64,000 nucleotides of DNA from Neorhizobium huautlense (GTDB taxonomy: Bacteria > Pseudomonadota > Alphaproteobacteria > Rhizobiales > Rhizobiaceae). How positions within the stretch are numbered: the stretch's first letter is position 1; every line of letters begins with the position of its first letter. The DNA lies in assembly GCF_002968575.1 (NCBI RefSeq), contig NZ_PVBM01000002.1, positions 302,724 through 366,723 of the forward strand, given 5' to 3'. The position numbers were made by a program, and so were the translations under genes. The notes beneath the pieces were generated by a model that saw nothing but the letters and a program-made list of their open reading frames with translations, had not been told where the DNA came from and made no database searches. Positions 43,402-53,301 of this stretch are shown here, piece after piece.

Positions 43402-45141
43402 ATGTACCAGTCGGCGAAAATCGTTGAAGAGCAGGATTCCAGGCCGGGCGCTTTGCGGTCCGGTCTTGGCTCTGTCTTTTCCCGCATGCGGTGGACGCTG
43501 TGGAAAACGGGCGCCTCGATGCTGGTTGGCGGAGCTCTGCCATTGCTGCTCGGCGATGGCCTCCCGCAAACTTATGAAGCAACCACCCGGCTGAAAGTCG
43601 AAGCAGCCAGCGAAGACGCGGTTGAGGGAGCCTTGAAAGCGCTCCGTTCCAAACAGGTTCTCGACAATCTTATCCGCGCACTCAACCTTCGGGATAACAG
43701 CGAATTCGGGGTGGATCGCCCGAGCGTCGTTCGGGTCGTCTCGGATATCGTTTCCGGTAGCGAAATGACGGTCTCGCAGGCCGAAAACCGGCTGCGTGAA
43801 CGGCTCTCGCAGGCGCTTACGGTCGGGTATGACCAAGGGACGAACCAAGTTGTGATCTCGGCCTCCGTTGAGGATCCTGGCGAGGCGGCAAAAATCGCCA
43901 ACATGCTGGGAGACACATTCCGCGGCGAACTTGCAGTCGCAGGCGCCGCCACGTCGGAGCCCGTGGTCGAAAAGCTCCGTCAGACACTCGAACGCGCGGA
44001 GGCGGCGCTTGCCGGTTTCGCAGAGGAGACCGGCGGACAGAAGCTGGCCGAATTGCGTCGCAGCCAAAATGAACAAAAGCAGCTGGTCGCAGAAGTCGCC
44101 GAGGTGCAGGCGGAACTCGCGGACCTCAAGATCACAGCTGCACGAGCGTCCGCCATGACGCTGGAAGATGTGCTCAACAAGCCGCTGCCGGATAATCTGG
44201 ATTATACCGGCCTTGAATACCAGCGCCAAAGGCATGTCGAGGCGAAGCTCGCCGTCGACCAGCTCTCAGGCAATCTCGGTCCGCGCCACCCGCGCCTTCT
44301 CGCCGCGCAGGCTGCGCTGGGGGAGGTTCGACTGGATATCCAGAAGGCCCTGAAGCAACTGTCCTCGACGCTTCGCCAACAGGAGACGGCTGTTGCCCGG
44401 CGCCTAGCCGAACTGAAGAACAAGCAATCCCGAAAACCGGATGACAAGGAAATAGCCGAGTCTGCGGCGAGACTCGCAGCGCTTGAAGAAGCGGCAAAAG
44501 AGGCGCGCCAGAACTATCTCGATGCTCTTCACCGGTCGGAAGGCCAGGCGGCGCTGCCGGTCGCCAAGGTCGAAATCCTAAGCCCGGCGACGGCAGAGGT
44601 CGCGCAGCCGGCGGGCCTGTCGATGATGCAGGCATCAGCCGCCGGTGCCGTAGCTGGCCTTTGCTTTGGCCTTGCTCTCTCTGGCCTCACGCGTCGCAGC
44701 TCCGGGTCGGACGAGATGGACGAGGAGCCCGCTTTCGATTTTGCCGTAGAGCCCGAGCCAGCCCACAGGGAGCTCGAGGCTGTCGACCTGGTCGAGACGC
44801 TCGAGGATGAGGACGATGCCGACTATTACGAACCTCAGCGGGATCTTCCGGCATTTCGCCGAAAAACGCGCTACGCGGCGCCTGCCAATGACGTGCCGCT
44901 TGCCGAGCAGATCCGCGAGATGCTGATCGCCAACCGCAGACCGTCGCGCGAGATTGACCTGCCGCCGCTGGTCGCGGCCGTTATGTCGGGCGGGAGTGCC
45001 TATCCGCCGTCTTATAGTGCGGCGCGATCCTCCCCTGAGGATATTCGAAAAGCTGAAGAGGTTCGCGAATTGCGCCGTAACATGACGGAGCTTCGGGAGA
45101 GGGTTCAGTTCTATTCCGCCCGCCGCGGGTCGACGTTGTAA
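43402..45141 (+). CDS. Wzz/GumC-type polysaccharide co-polymerase
   Basis: The 579-residue protein has an N-terminal membrane segment near residues 36-52. A Wzz domain follows (YEATTRLKVEAASEDAVEGA), then long periplasmic coiled coils (about 190-390, including GPRHPRLLAAQAALGEVRLD), and a second membrane segment (MMQASAAGAVAGLCFGLALS, about 409-430). The acidic cytoplasmic tail of about 145 residues lacks Walker motifs, so no tyrosine-kinase domain is fused. Such proteins set polysaccharide chain length or help export. No Wzy or Wza gene lies nearby. Confidence 0.85.
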   Translation: MYQSAKIVEEQDSRPGALRSGLGSVFSRMRWTLWKTGASMLVGGALPLLLGDGLPQTYEATTRLKVEAASEDAVEGALKALRSKQVLDNLIRALNLRDNSEFGVDRPSVVRVVSDIVSGSEMTVSQAENRLRERLSQALTVGYDQGTNQVVISASVEDPGEAAKIANMLGDTFRGELAVAGAATSEPVVEKLRQTLERAEAALAGFAEETGGQKLAELRRSQNEQKQLVAEVAEVQAELADLKITAARASAMTLEDVLNKPLPDNLDYTGLEYQRQRHVEAKLAVDQLSGNLGPRHPRLLAAQAALGEVRLDIQKALKQLSSTLRQQETAVARRLAELKNKQSRKPDDKEIAESAARLAALEEAAKEARQNYLDALHRSEGQAALPVAKVEILSPATAEVAQPAGLSMMQASAAGAVAGLCFGLALSGLTRRSSGSDEMDEEPAFDFAVEPEPAHRELEAVDLVETLEDEDDADYYEPQRDLPAFRRKTRYAAPANDVPLAEQIREMLIANRRPSREIDLPPLVAAVMSGGSAYPPSYSAARSSPEDIRKAEEVRELRRNMTELRERVQFYSARRGSTL

Positions 45142-45268
45142 TAACGGACATCCGCGACATCGAATCAGCTTGCATTTGCCGTCTGCGACCAGCATAGGGC
45201 GTTGGCGGGCAAATCCGACCGATACCCGCTTTGTAGATTGGCGGCGGTTTCAAGCGGGAGGGTGACGC

Positions 45269-46168
45269 GTGGCTGTAGTGATCGATGGCAAAGAGGCAGC
45301 AGCATCCGTGATTGCAGCCGTAACCGAGGCGACCGCTTCTCTTGAAAGTGAAACGGGCGTTAAGCCGGGGCTCGCGGTCGTCATCGTCGGCAACGATCCG
45401 GCAAGCCACGCCTATGTAAACTCCAAGAGCAAGATGGCCAAGCAGTGCGGATTCAACTCGATCCAGCATAGCCTTGCTGAAGAGACGACGCAGGAAGAAC
45501 TTGAAGAGCTCGTCGCCGGGCTGAATGCCGATCCAGCGATCCACGGTATTCTCGTGCAGCTTCCTCTGCCGAAGCATCTGAAGGCGGAACCGGTAATCCT
45601 TTCGATTTCACCGGAAAAGGACGTCGATGGCCTGCATGTCGTCAATGCCGGCAAGATCGCGACCGGAGACTTGGAAACGGGCCTTATTTCCTGCACGCCG
45701 GCCGGCGCAATGCTGCTCGTCAACCGCATCCACGGCCGAGATCTTTCCGGCCTCAACGCCGTCGTCATCGGCCGCTCCAACCTGTTCGGCAAGCCGATGG
45801 GCCTGTTGCTGCTGGCCGCCAATGCGACCGTGACCATGGCGCATTCCAAGACGAGGGATCTCGCCTCGGTCTGCCGCAATGCCGATATCCTGGTTGCTGC
45901 CGTGGGACGGCCGCAGATGGTCAAGGCGGATTGGGTGAAGCCGGGAGCTACAGTGATAGATGTCGGCATCAACCGCGTGCCGGCCCCGGACAAGGGTGAC
46001 GGAAAGAGCCGCCTTGTTGGTGACGTCTCTTATGTGGATGCAGCAGAAATCGCCGGAGCCATCACGCCCGTTCCCGGTGGCGTCGGCCCGATGACCATCG
46101 CAATGCTGATGGCCAACACGGCAATCGCCGCCTATCGCGCCGCCGGAAAAACCGCACCCAGATTTTAA
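45269..46168 (+). CDS. folD: Bifunctional methylenetetrahydrofolate dehydrogenase/cyclohydrolase FolD
   Basis: The GTG at 45269 follows GGGAGG. The 299-residue protein has the family motifs [53 protein letters not shown] and [14 protein letters not shown]. It interconverts methylene-, methenyl- and formyl-tetrahydrofolate in the cytoplasm. It is unrelated to its neighbours functionally. Its stop codon lies within the palindromic site upstream of aglE. Confidence 0.97.
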   Translation: MAVVIDGKEAAASVIAAVTEATASLESETGVKPGLAVVIVGNDPASHAYVNSKSKMAKQCGFNSIQHSLAEETTQEELEELVAGLNADPAIHGILVQLPLPKHLKAEPVILSISPEKDVDGLHVVNAGKIATGDLETGLISCTPAGAMLLVNRIHGRDLSGLNAVVIGRSNLFGKPMGLLLLAANATVTMAHSKTRDLASVCRNADILVAAVGRPQMVKADWVKPGATVIDVGINRVPAPDKGDGKSRLVGDVSYVDAAEIAGAITPVPGGVGPMTIAMLMANTAIAAYRAAGKTAPRF

Positions 46169-46180
46169 TCGATTTAAAAT
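46163..46180. promoter_or_regulatory. Candidate operator upstream of aglE
   Basis: TTTTAATCGATTTAAAAT is a near-palindrome with core AATCGATT, the type of even, CG-centred site used by LacI-family regulators. The 14 bases TAATCGATTTAAAA also occur upstream of zwf (57438-57451). A possible -35 box TTGACT lies at 46207-46212, downstream of the site. Confidence 0.5.
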
Positions 46181-46296
46181 ATTCTGAATGCCGCTGCCGG
46201 AGGGGGTTGACTCCTCGGCAAGAGCGTTAAATCTCTTTCCATGTTTTGGAACTCTCGGTTGGGTAGAAGAAGCCGGGACAATGGGAGGGTAGTTTC

Positions 46297-47658
46297 ATGA
46301 AGACACCATTTTGGATCGGTACGGCGCTCGCGGTCGTTCTCGCAGGAAGCGCAGCCGCCCAGGAACTCAAGTTTGCGCCGGGTCAGGACGCGCGCTTCAA
46401 CTGGAAGAGCTACGAGGATTTCAAAGCCGCCAATGCCAACCTCAAGGGGCAGAATCTGACGCTATTCGGCCCTTGGCGTGGCGAGGACGAGGTACTGTTC
46501 AACAGCGTTCTGGCCTACTTCAATGCGGCGACCGGTATCAATGGCAAATATTCCTCCTCGGAAAACTACGAGCAGCAGATCGTCATCGATACGCAAGCGG
46601 GCTCGCCCCCGAATATCGCGATCATTCCTCAGCCGGGCCTTTTGGCCGATCTGGCCACCAAAGGGTTTCTGACGCCGCTCGGCCAGGAAAACGCCGACTG
46701 GGTGAAGCAGAACTACGGTGCAGGCGAGGGCTGGATCCGGTATGGCACCTATAAGGGCAAGGATGGAAAGGAGGCCTATTTCGGCTTCCCATTCAAGGCC
46801 GATTTCAAATCCATGGTCTGGTATGTGCCTGAAAACTTCGAAGAGGCGGGCTACGAGGTACCCAAGACCATGGAGGAACTGATCAAGCTCAGCGACCAGA
46901 TCGTTGAGGATGGCGGCGTTCCATGGTGCATCGGCCTTGGCTCCGGGGGCGCCACAGGCTGGCCGGCGACCGACTGGGTCGAAGACATGATGCTGCGCAC
47001 CCAGACTCCGGAAACTTATGACAAGTGGGTAAGCAACGAGATCAAGTTTGACGATCCGGCCGTAGTGGGCGCGATCGAAGAGTTCGGCAAGTTCGCCAAG
47101 AATGAGAAATATGTCAGCGGCGGTGTTGCGGCAGTTTCCTCCACCGACTTCCGCGACAGCCCGAAGGGTCTCTTCGGCATTCCGCCGAAATGCTACCTGC
47201 ATCACCAGGCATCATTCGTGCCGTCCTTCTTCCCGCCGGATACGAAGCTCGGCACCGATGCCGACTTCTTCTACCTGCCGACCTACGCCTCCAAGCCCGA
47301 GCTTGGCACGCCCGTTCTCGGCGCCGGTACGATGTTTGCCATCACCAAGGATTCACCAGCCGCCAAGGCCTTCATCGAATTCCTGAAGACGCCGATTGCT
47401 CACGAGGTCTGGATGGCGCAGTCGTCGTTCCTGACGCCGTTCAAGGGCGCTAATCCTGATGCATACGCCAACGACGTCATGAAGAAGCAGGGTGAGCTTC
47501 TGACCACGGCAACGACCTTCCGTTTCGATGCGTCCGACCTGATGCCGGGCAAGATCGGCGCCGGCGCATTCTGGACCGGCATGGTCGACTATGTCGGCGG
47601 CAAGGACGCCAAAACGGTTGCGACCGACATACAGAAGGCTTGGGACGGCCTGAAGTAA
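46297..47658 (+). CDS. aglE: Alpha-glucoside ABC transporter, substrate-binding protein AglE
   Basis: The 453-residue protein has a signal peptide (WIGTALAVVLAGSAAAQ) and a family 1 solute-binding fold: LTLFGPWRGEDEVLFNSVLA near the start and FKADFKSMVWYVPENFEEAG in the middle. It matches AglE of rhizobia, which binds maltose, sucrose, trehalose and other alpha-glucosides in the periplasm. A GGGAGGG ribosome site precedes the ATG. It begins the aglEFGAK operon. No aglR regulator gene lies upstream; folD does. Confidence 0.93.
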   Translation: MKTPFWIGTALAVVLAGSAAAQELKFAPGQDARFNWKSYEDFKAANANLKGQNLTLFGPWRGEDEVLFNSVLAYFNAATGINGKYSSSENYEQQIVIDTQAGSPPNIAIIPQPGLLADLATKGFLTPLGQENADWVKQNYGAGEGWIRYGTYKGKDGKEAYFGFPFKADFKSMVWYVPENFEEAGYEVPKTMEELIKLSDQIVEDGGVPWCIGLGSGGATGWPATDWVEDMMLRTQTPETYDKWVSNEIKFDDPAVVGAIEEFGKFAKNEKYVSGGVAAVSSTDFRDSPKGLFGIPPKCYLHHQASFVPSFFPPDTKLGTDADFFYLPTYASKPELGTPVLGAGTMFAITKDSPAAKAFIEFLKTPIAHEVWMAQSSFLTPFKGANPDAYANDVMKKQGELLTTATTFRFDASDLMPGKIGAGAFWTGMVDYVGGKDAKTVATDIQKAWDGLK

Positions 47659-47685
47659 ACCTCCGAACATAAATCCGAGAATTCG

Positions 47686-47707
47686 CCGCGCCGGTTTTTC
47701 GGCGCGG
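47686..47707 (+). other. Intercistronic stem-loop between aglE and aglF
   Basis: An 8-bp all-GC stem (CCGCGCCG/CGGCGCGG) with loop GTTTTT lies 28 bases after the aglE stop. No T run follows. It may protect the aglE message from 3' decay, so that binding protein exceeds permease, or attenuate read-through. Confidence 0.6.
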
Positions 47708-47751
47708 TGCCTTCAGAAAAATCCGGAAAAATCGGTGAAAAGGGGAGAGGC

Positions 47752-48765
47752 ATGATATCGCAGGTCGTTTCAGCCGTCGGCGTTGTGATCGCCGGCGTTT
47801 TCATCTGTGCCTTGTATTACTGGCTCTCCGACAAGATTCTGCAACTCGTGTTTCCGGTTCCGGTGGATAATGTCCATGCGGCCTCGGTGAACCTCAACCG
47901 GCGGGCGGTGGTTCGCCCCTGGCTGTTTCTGGGGCCGGCCCTCATCCTGCTGGTCGTCTATCTGGTCTATCCGGTAGTCGCGACCTTCGTCTTGTCCTTT
48001 TACGACCGGTCGGGCGGAAATTTCGTTGGTCTTGCGAACTATCGCTGGGCCATCCAAGACGCGCAGTTCCGCCAATCGATCTTCAACAATATCCTGTGGC
48101 TGGCGGTGGTACCGGCGGCCTGCACCTTCTTCGGCCTCGTTATCGCCGTGCTGACCGATCGGATCTGGTGGGGTAATCTCGCCAAGAGCCTGATCTTCAT
48201 GCCAATGGCGATTTCTTTTGTCGGCGCCTCCGTCATCTGGAAATTCATCTACGAATATCGCGGCGGCAGCGAGACTCAGATCGGCCTCCTGAATGCTGTC
48301 GTGCAGTTCTTCGGCGGCAATCCGCAGGTGTGGATATCGCTTCCCTTCTGGAACAACTTCTTCCTGATGGCGATCCTGATCTGGATACAGACCGGTTTTG
48401 CTATGGTCATCCTGTCGGCAGCGCTTCGCGGCATCCCGGAGGAGACGATTGAGGCCGCCGTCATCGACGGCGCCAGCGGCTGGCAGATTTTCTGGAAAAT
48501 CATGGTGCCGCAGATCTGGGGCACGATTGCCGTCGTCTGGACGACCATCACGATTCTCGTTCTGAAAGTCTTCGACATCGTGCTGACCATGACGAACGGC
48601 CAGTGGAACACCATGGTCCTGGCGAACCTGATGTTCGACTGGATGTTCCGTGGCGGGGGGGACAGCGGACGAAGCGCGGTCATCGCGCTCATCATCATGG
48701 CCGCCGTAACGCCGATCATGATCTGGAATATCCGCCAGGCGAACAAGGAAATGGGAGGCCATTGA
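47752..48765 (+). CDS. aglF: Alpha-glucoside ABC transporter permease AglF
   Basis: The ATG at 47752 has a strong AGGGGAGAGG site; an upstream in-frame start at 47707 lies in the intercistronic stem-loop. The 337-residue protein has about seven or eight membrane segments and the permease EAA-type loop ETIEAAVIDGASGWQIFWKI. With AglG and AglK it forms the inner-membrane importer. Confidence 0.93.
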   Translation: MISQVVSAVGVVIAGVFICALYYWLSDKILQLVFPVPVDNVHAASVNLNRRAVVRPWLFLGPALILLVVYLVYPVVATFVLSFYDRSGGNFVGLANYRWAIQDAQFRQSIFNNILWLAVVPAACTFFGLVIAVLTDRIWWGNLAKSLIFMPMAISFVGASVIWKFIYEYRGGSETQIGLLNAVVQFFGGNPQVWISLPFWNNFFLMAILIWIQTGFAMVILSAALRGIPEETIEAAVIDGASGWQIFWKIMVPQIWGTIAVVWTTITILVLKVFDIVLTMTNGQWNTMVLANLMFDWMFRGGGDSGRSAVIALIIMAAVTPIMIWNIRQANKEMGGH

Positions 48766-48766
48766 G

Positions 48767-49927
48767 ATGAACCCTGCCGTCAGCCTCCGCCGTATCGGGC
48801 TCCCGCGCCTCATCGTCCATTTGTCGGTCCTGGTGATCTGCATCATCTGGCTTATCCCGACCATCGGCATCCTCGTCACCTCATTCCGCGATGCAGGCCA
48901 GATCGCCGCGTCGGGCTGGTGGACGGCATTCACCGGCGCTGCCGAGACAAGTGCTGCCCGCCTTGGCGAGCCGTCCACCGCCAGACAGGAGGGGGCGAAC
49001 TACGTGATTTCCGGCTCAGTCTTCGAGCAAGGCCAGAGCGGGGCGGTTCGCGCCTTCGGCACGCGCGTCGCGGCGCCGACGGAATTCGAAGCCGGGCAGG
49101 CGGCCGACCTCGGCGACGGCGAGATGCTGACGATCAACGAGGACGGCAGCTACGTCTATACGAAGAATGCTCCCTTCGACGGCGAGCGTGGAAAGCGCGT
49201 CTATCTTTCCGTTGCGGCGCCGCCCTCCTTTACCCTCGACAACTACCGGACCGTCCTGACTTCGCAGGGCATTGGACAGTCTTTCGTCAACTCCTTGACG
49301 GTCGCGATCCCTGCGACCATCATCCCGATCCTGATCTCCGCTTTTGCCGCCTACGCGCTGTCCTGGATGGAATTTCCCGGGCGTGCGCTGATCATTGCTA
49401 TGGTGGTCGGGCTGATCGTCGTGCCCTTGCAGATGTCCCTCATTCCACTTCTCAGGATGTATAACGAGATCGGCAACTTGTTCGGGGTGCCGTCGCGCAG
49501 CTATGCGGGCATCTGGCTTGCCCACTCGGCCTTCGGAATGCCGCTTGCGATCTACCTTCTGCGCAACTACATCGCAGGCCTGCCGAGGGAGATTATCGAA
49601 TCCGCCCGGGTTGACGGCGCGAGCGACTTCGAGATCTTCGTGAAGATCATCCTGCCGCTGTCGTTTCCGGCTTTGGCATCCTTCTCCATCTTCCAGTTCC
49701 TGTGGACATGGAACGACCTTCTGGTCGCCATGGTCTTTCTCGGTACAGGCAAGGATCAGCTTGTCCTGACCGGCGCTCTCAATGCGCTTTTGGGCTCCAT
49801 GGGCGGAAAGTGGGAAATTCTCACCGCCTCCGCCTTCATCACGATTGTGGTGCCGATTATCGTCTTTTTTGCACTTCAGCGGTATCTCGTCCGCGGATTG
49901 CTTGCCGGCTCGGTCAAGGGCGGCTGA
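48767..49927 (+). CDS. aglG: Alpha-glucoside ABC transporter permease AglG
   Basis: This 386-residue permease has a first membrane helix (about residues 16-38), then a polar insertion of about 120 residues before the remaining five helices, as in AglG/MalG-type proteins. The EAA loop is EIIESARVDGASDFEIFVKI. It starts 1 base after the aglF stop. Confidence 0.93.
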   Translation: MNPAVSLRRIGLPRLIVHLSVLVICIIWLIPTIGILVTSFRDAGQIAASGWWTAFTGAAETSAARLGEPSTARQEGANYVISGSVFEQGQSGAVRAFGTRVAAPTEFEAGQAADLGDGEMLTINEDGSYVYTKNAPFDGERGKRVYLSVAAPPSFTLDNYRTVLTSQGIGQSFVNSLTVAIPATIIPILISAFAAYALSWMEFPGRALIIAMVVGLIVVPLQMSLIPLLRMYNEIGNLFGVPSRSYAGIWLAHSAFGMPLAIYLLRNYIAGLPREIIESARVDGASDFEIFVKIILPLSFPALASFSIFQFLWTWNDLLVAMVFLGTGKDQLVLTGALNALLGSMGGKWEILTASAFITIVVPIIVFFALQRYLVRGLLAGSVKGG

Positions 49928-49962
49928 GCCGCAGGCTTATTGTGTCAACTACAGGATATTGA

Positions 49963-51618
49963 ATGATCATTTCGCACGAAAAACCCGCGGAGCTGGACAA
50001 GGATTGGTGGCGTGGGGCGGTCATCTATCAGATTTATCCGCGGTCCTTCCAGGATTCGAACGGCGACGGCATCGGTGACCTGAAGGGTATCACTGCGCGC
50101 CTACCGCATGTCGCCGCGCTCGGGGCCGATGCGATCTGGATATCGCCGTTCTTCCCCTCACCCATGAGGGACTTTGGCTACGATGTCTCGAACTACACCG
50201 ATGTCGATCCGATGTTCGGGTCGCTCTCCGACTTTGACGGTCTGATCTCGGAAGCCCATCGGCTTGGCATCAAGGTGATGATCGATCTTGTGATGTCCCA
50301 CAGCTCCGACCAGCATCCATGGTTCATCGAGAGCCGGTCCAGCCGCTTCAATCCCAAGGCCGACTGGTATGTCTGGGCCGATGCAAGACCGGATGGAACG
50401 CCGCCGAACAACTGGTTGTCGATCTTTGGTGGATCCGCCTGGGCCTGGGATCCGACGCGCATGCAGTATTACATGCACAACTTCCTGACATCGCAGCCGG
50501 ACCTCAACCTTCACAATCCGGAAGTACAGGATGCGCTCCTGGACATGACCCGTTTCTGGTTGTTGCGCGGCGTCGATGGTTTCCGTCTGGATACGATCAA
50601 CTTCTATTTCCACGACAAGGAACTGCGCGACAACCCGGCGCTTGATCCCTCGCGGCGCAATGCATCCACTGCACCGGCAGTAAACCCCTATAACTTCCAG
50701 GAACATGTCTACGACAAGAACCGGCCTGAAAACCTGGAATTCCTGAGACGCTTTCGGGCCGTGCTTGACGAGTTTCCGGCGATCGCCGCTGTCGGTGAGG
50801 TCGGCGACAGCCAGCGGGGCCTTGAGATCGTTGGCGAATATACCTCCGGCACCGACAAGATGCAGATGTGCTATGCGTTCGAGTTCCTGGCGCCGGATCC
50901 GCTGACGCCTGCGCGTGTCGCAGAAGTGCAGAACGCCTTCTCGGTCGCCGCGCCGGACGGCTGGGCATGCTGGGCCTTCTCGAACCACGACGTCGTGCGT
51001 CACGTCAGCCGCTGGGGCCACGATCTTCTTGACCGCGACGGCTATGCAAAGATGTCGGCTGCGATCCTCATGACGCAACGCGGTTCGGTCTGCATCTATC
51101 AGGGCGAGGAGCTCGGCCTCACCGAGGCGGATATCGCCTATGCCGATCTGCAAGACCCCTACGGCATTCAGTTCTGGCCGGAATTCAAGGGGCGGGATGG
51201 TTGCCGCACCCCCATGGTGTGGGACGCACAGGCGTTGCAGGCCGGTTTTTCGACCGCCGAGCGAACCTGGTTGCCCATCCCCGTCGAACATCAGCTCCGC
51301 GCCGTCGGCGCCCAATATGGCGACCCCGCTTCCGTGCTGGAGCAGTACCGTCGCTTTCTGGCGTTCCGCAAGCAGCACCCGGCCTTTGCAAAGGGCGATA
51401 TCGCCTTCCTGCCGGAAGATGGGCCGGTGCTCGGCTACAAGCGGCAGTACGGCAACGAGACCGTGCTTTGCCTGTTCAATATGAGCCCAAGCGAGACCTC
51501 GACGGAATTGCCTATCGGCGACTGGGAGATTTTGACGGGGCATGGATTTGAAAGCGGCCTCGAAGGCCGACGCATCGAACTACCGGCCTGGGGGGCGTTC
51601 TTCGCCCGCCACGCCTAA
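49963..51618 (+). CDS. aglA: Cytoplasmic alpha-glucosidase AglA (GH13)
   Basis: The 551-residue protein has no signal peptide. GH13 regions are visible: DAIWISPFFPSPMRDFGYDV, GVDGFRLDTINF (nucleophile Asp), AVGEVG (acid/base Glu) and FSNHDVVRH (third Asp). It hydrolyses imported alpha-glucosides such as maltose, sucrose or trehalose to free glucose. It sits between permease and ATPase genes, as in S. meliloti aglEFGAK. Confidence 0.94.
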   Translation: MIISHEKPAELDKDWWRGAVIYQIYPRSFQDSNGDGIGDLKGITARLPHVAALGADAIWISPFFPSPMRDFGYDVSNYTDVDPMFGSLSDFDGLISEAHRLGIKVMIDLVMSHSSDQHPWFIESRSSRFNPKADWYVWADARPDGTPPNNWLSIFGGSAWAWDPTRMQYYMHNFLTSQPDLNLHNPEVQDALLDMTRFWLLRGVDGFRLDTINFYFHDKELRDNPALDPSRRNASTAPAVNPYNFQEHVYDKNRPENLEFLRRFRAVLDEFPAIAAVGEVGDSQRGLEIVGEYTSGTDKMQMCYAFEFLAPDPLTPARVAEVQNAFSVAAPDGWACWAFSNHDVVRHVSRWGHDLLDRDGYAKMSAAILMTQRGSVCIYQGEELGLTEADIAYADLQDPYGIQFWPEFKGRDGCRTPMVWDAQALQAGFSTAERTWLPIPVEHQLRAVGAQYGDPASVLEQYRRFLAFRKQHPAFAKGDIAFLPEDGPVLGYKRQYGNETVLCLFNMSPSETSTELPIGDWEILTGHGFESGLEGRRIELPAWGAFFARHA

Positions 51619-51636
51619 CGAAAACGGGAGGGAAAC

Positions 51637-52725
<1,089 letters not shown>

Positions 52726-52849
52726 GGGATAAGCCGCCGTTTACTATAAACCACCGAGCGTTGTTGGGAATTGTTCTGGATTGAGACTTCAAAACGCTCT
52801 GTTAAATTTCACCGGCTAGCCTTCTTCTCATAAACGAAGGAGGGACGTC

Positions 52850-53260
52850 GTGAGTGCGGCTCCAAAAAACAAAAATCACTTTTTGAGTAAGGAAGAGTCT
52901 TTCATGTACGACCGGGAAGCCCGGTTCAAGATGGAAGACACGATGAATGCGGCGCGCATCGAATATACGGAAAAAGGCGTGATGAACATGGCGCAGCGCC
53001 GCTGCGACGTGCTGCGCATTTCCCAGAGCAGCGCCGTTATCGGTATCCTGACCCAGTACAATCTGCCTCAGCAGTTTTACCTCGATATTCCGGATGCGCG
53101 GATCACCAAGGTCGGCTGCCTGTTGATGCGCACCAATGCCAACAACACGATCGAAGTCCGTTTCCTGCGCCTTCTCACGCAGAAGGAGATGGACCGGATT
53201 TTCGTGTTTTCGACCCATCCCAACCATCGCGACCGGACGCTCGACATCCGATCCTGGTGA
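52850..53260 (+). CDS. Small PilZ-like protein of unknown function
   Basis: The GTG at 52850 follows AGGAGGG; an ATG at 52904 is an alternative start. The 136-residue protein has a charged N-terminus and a beta-rich C-terminal part (ISQSSAVIGILTQYNLPQQF; KVGCLLMRTNANNTIEVRFL) resembling the PilZ barrel. The c-di-GMP binding RxxxR and D/NxSxxG motifs are not evident, so it would be a non-canonical PilZ. It lies between convergent aglK and edd. Confidence 0.6.
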   Translation: MSAAPKNKNHFLSKEESFMYDREARFKMEDTMNAARIEYTEKGVMNMAQRRCDVLRISQSSAVIGILTQYNLPQQFYLDIPDARITKVGCLLMRTNANNTIEVRFLRLLTQKEMDRIFVFSTHPNHRDRTLDIRSW

Positions 53261-53301
53261 AGTCGGAAATTTTCGATGGGCGACTCTGGCCGCCCATTCA
53301 T

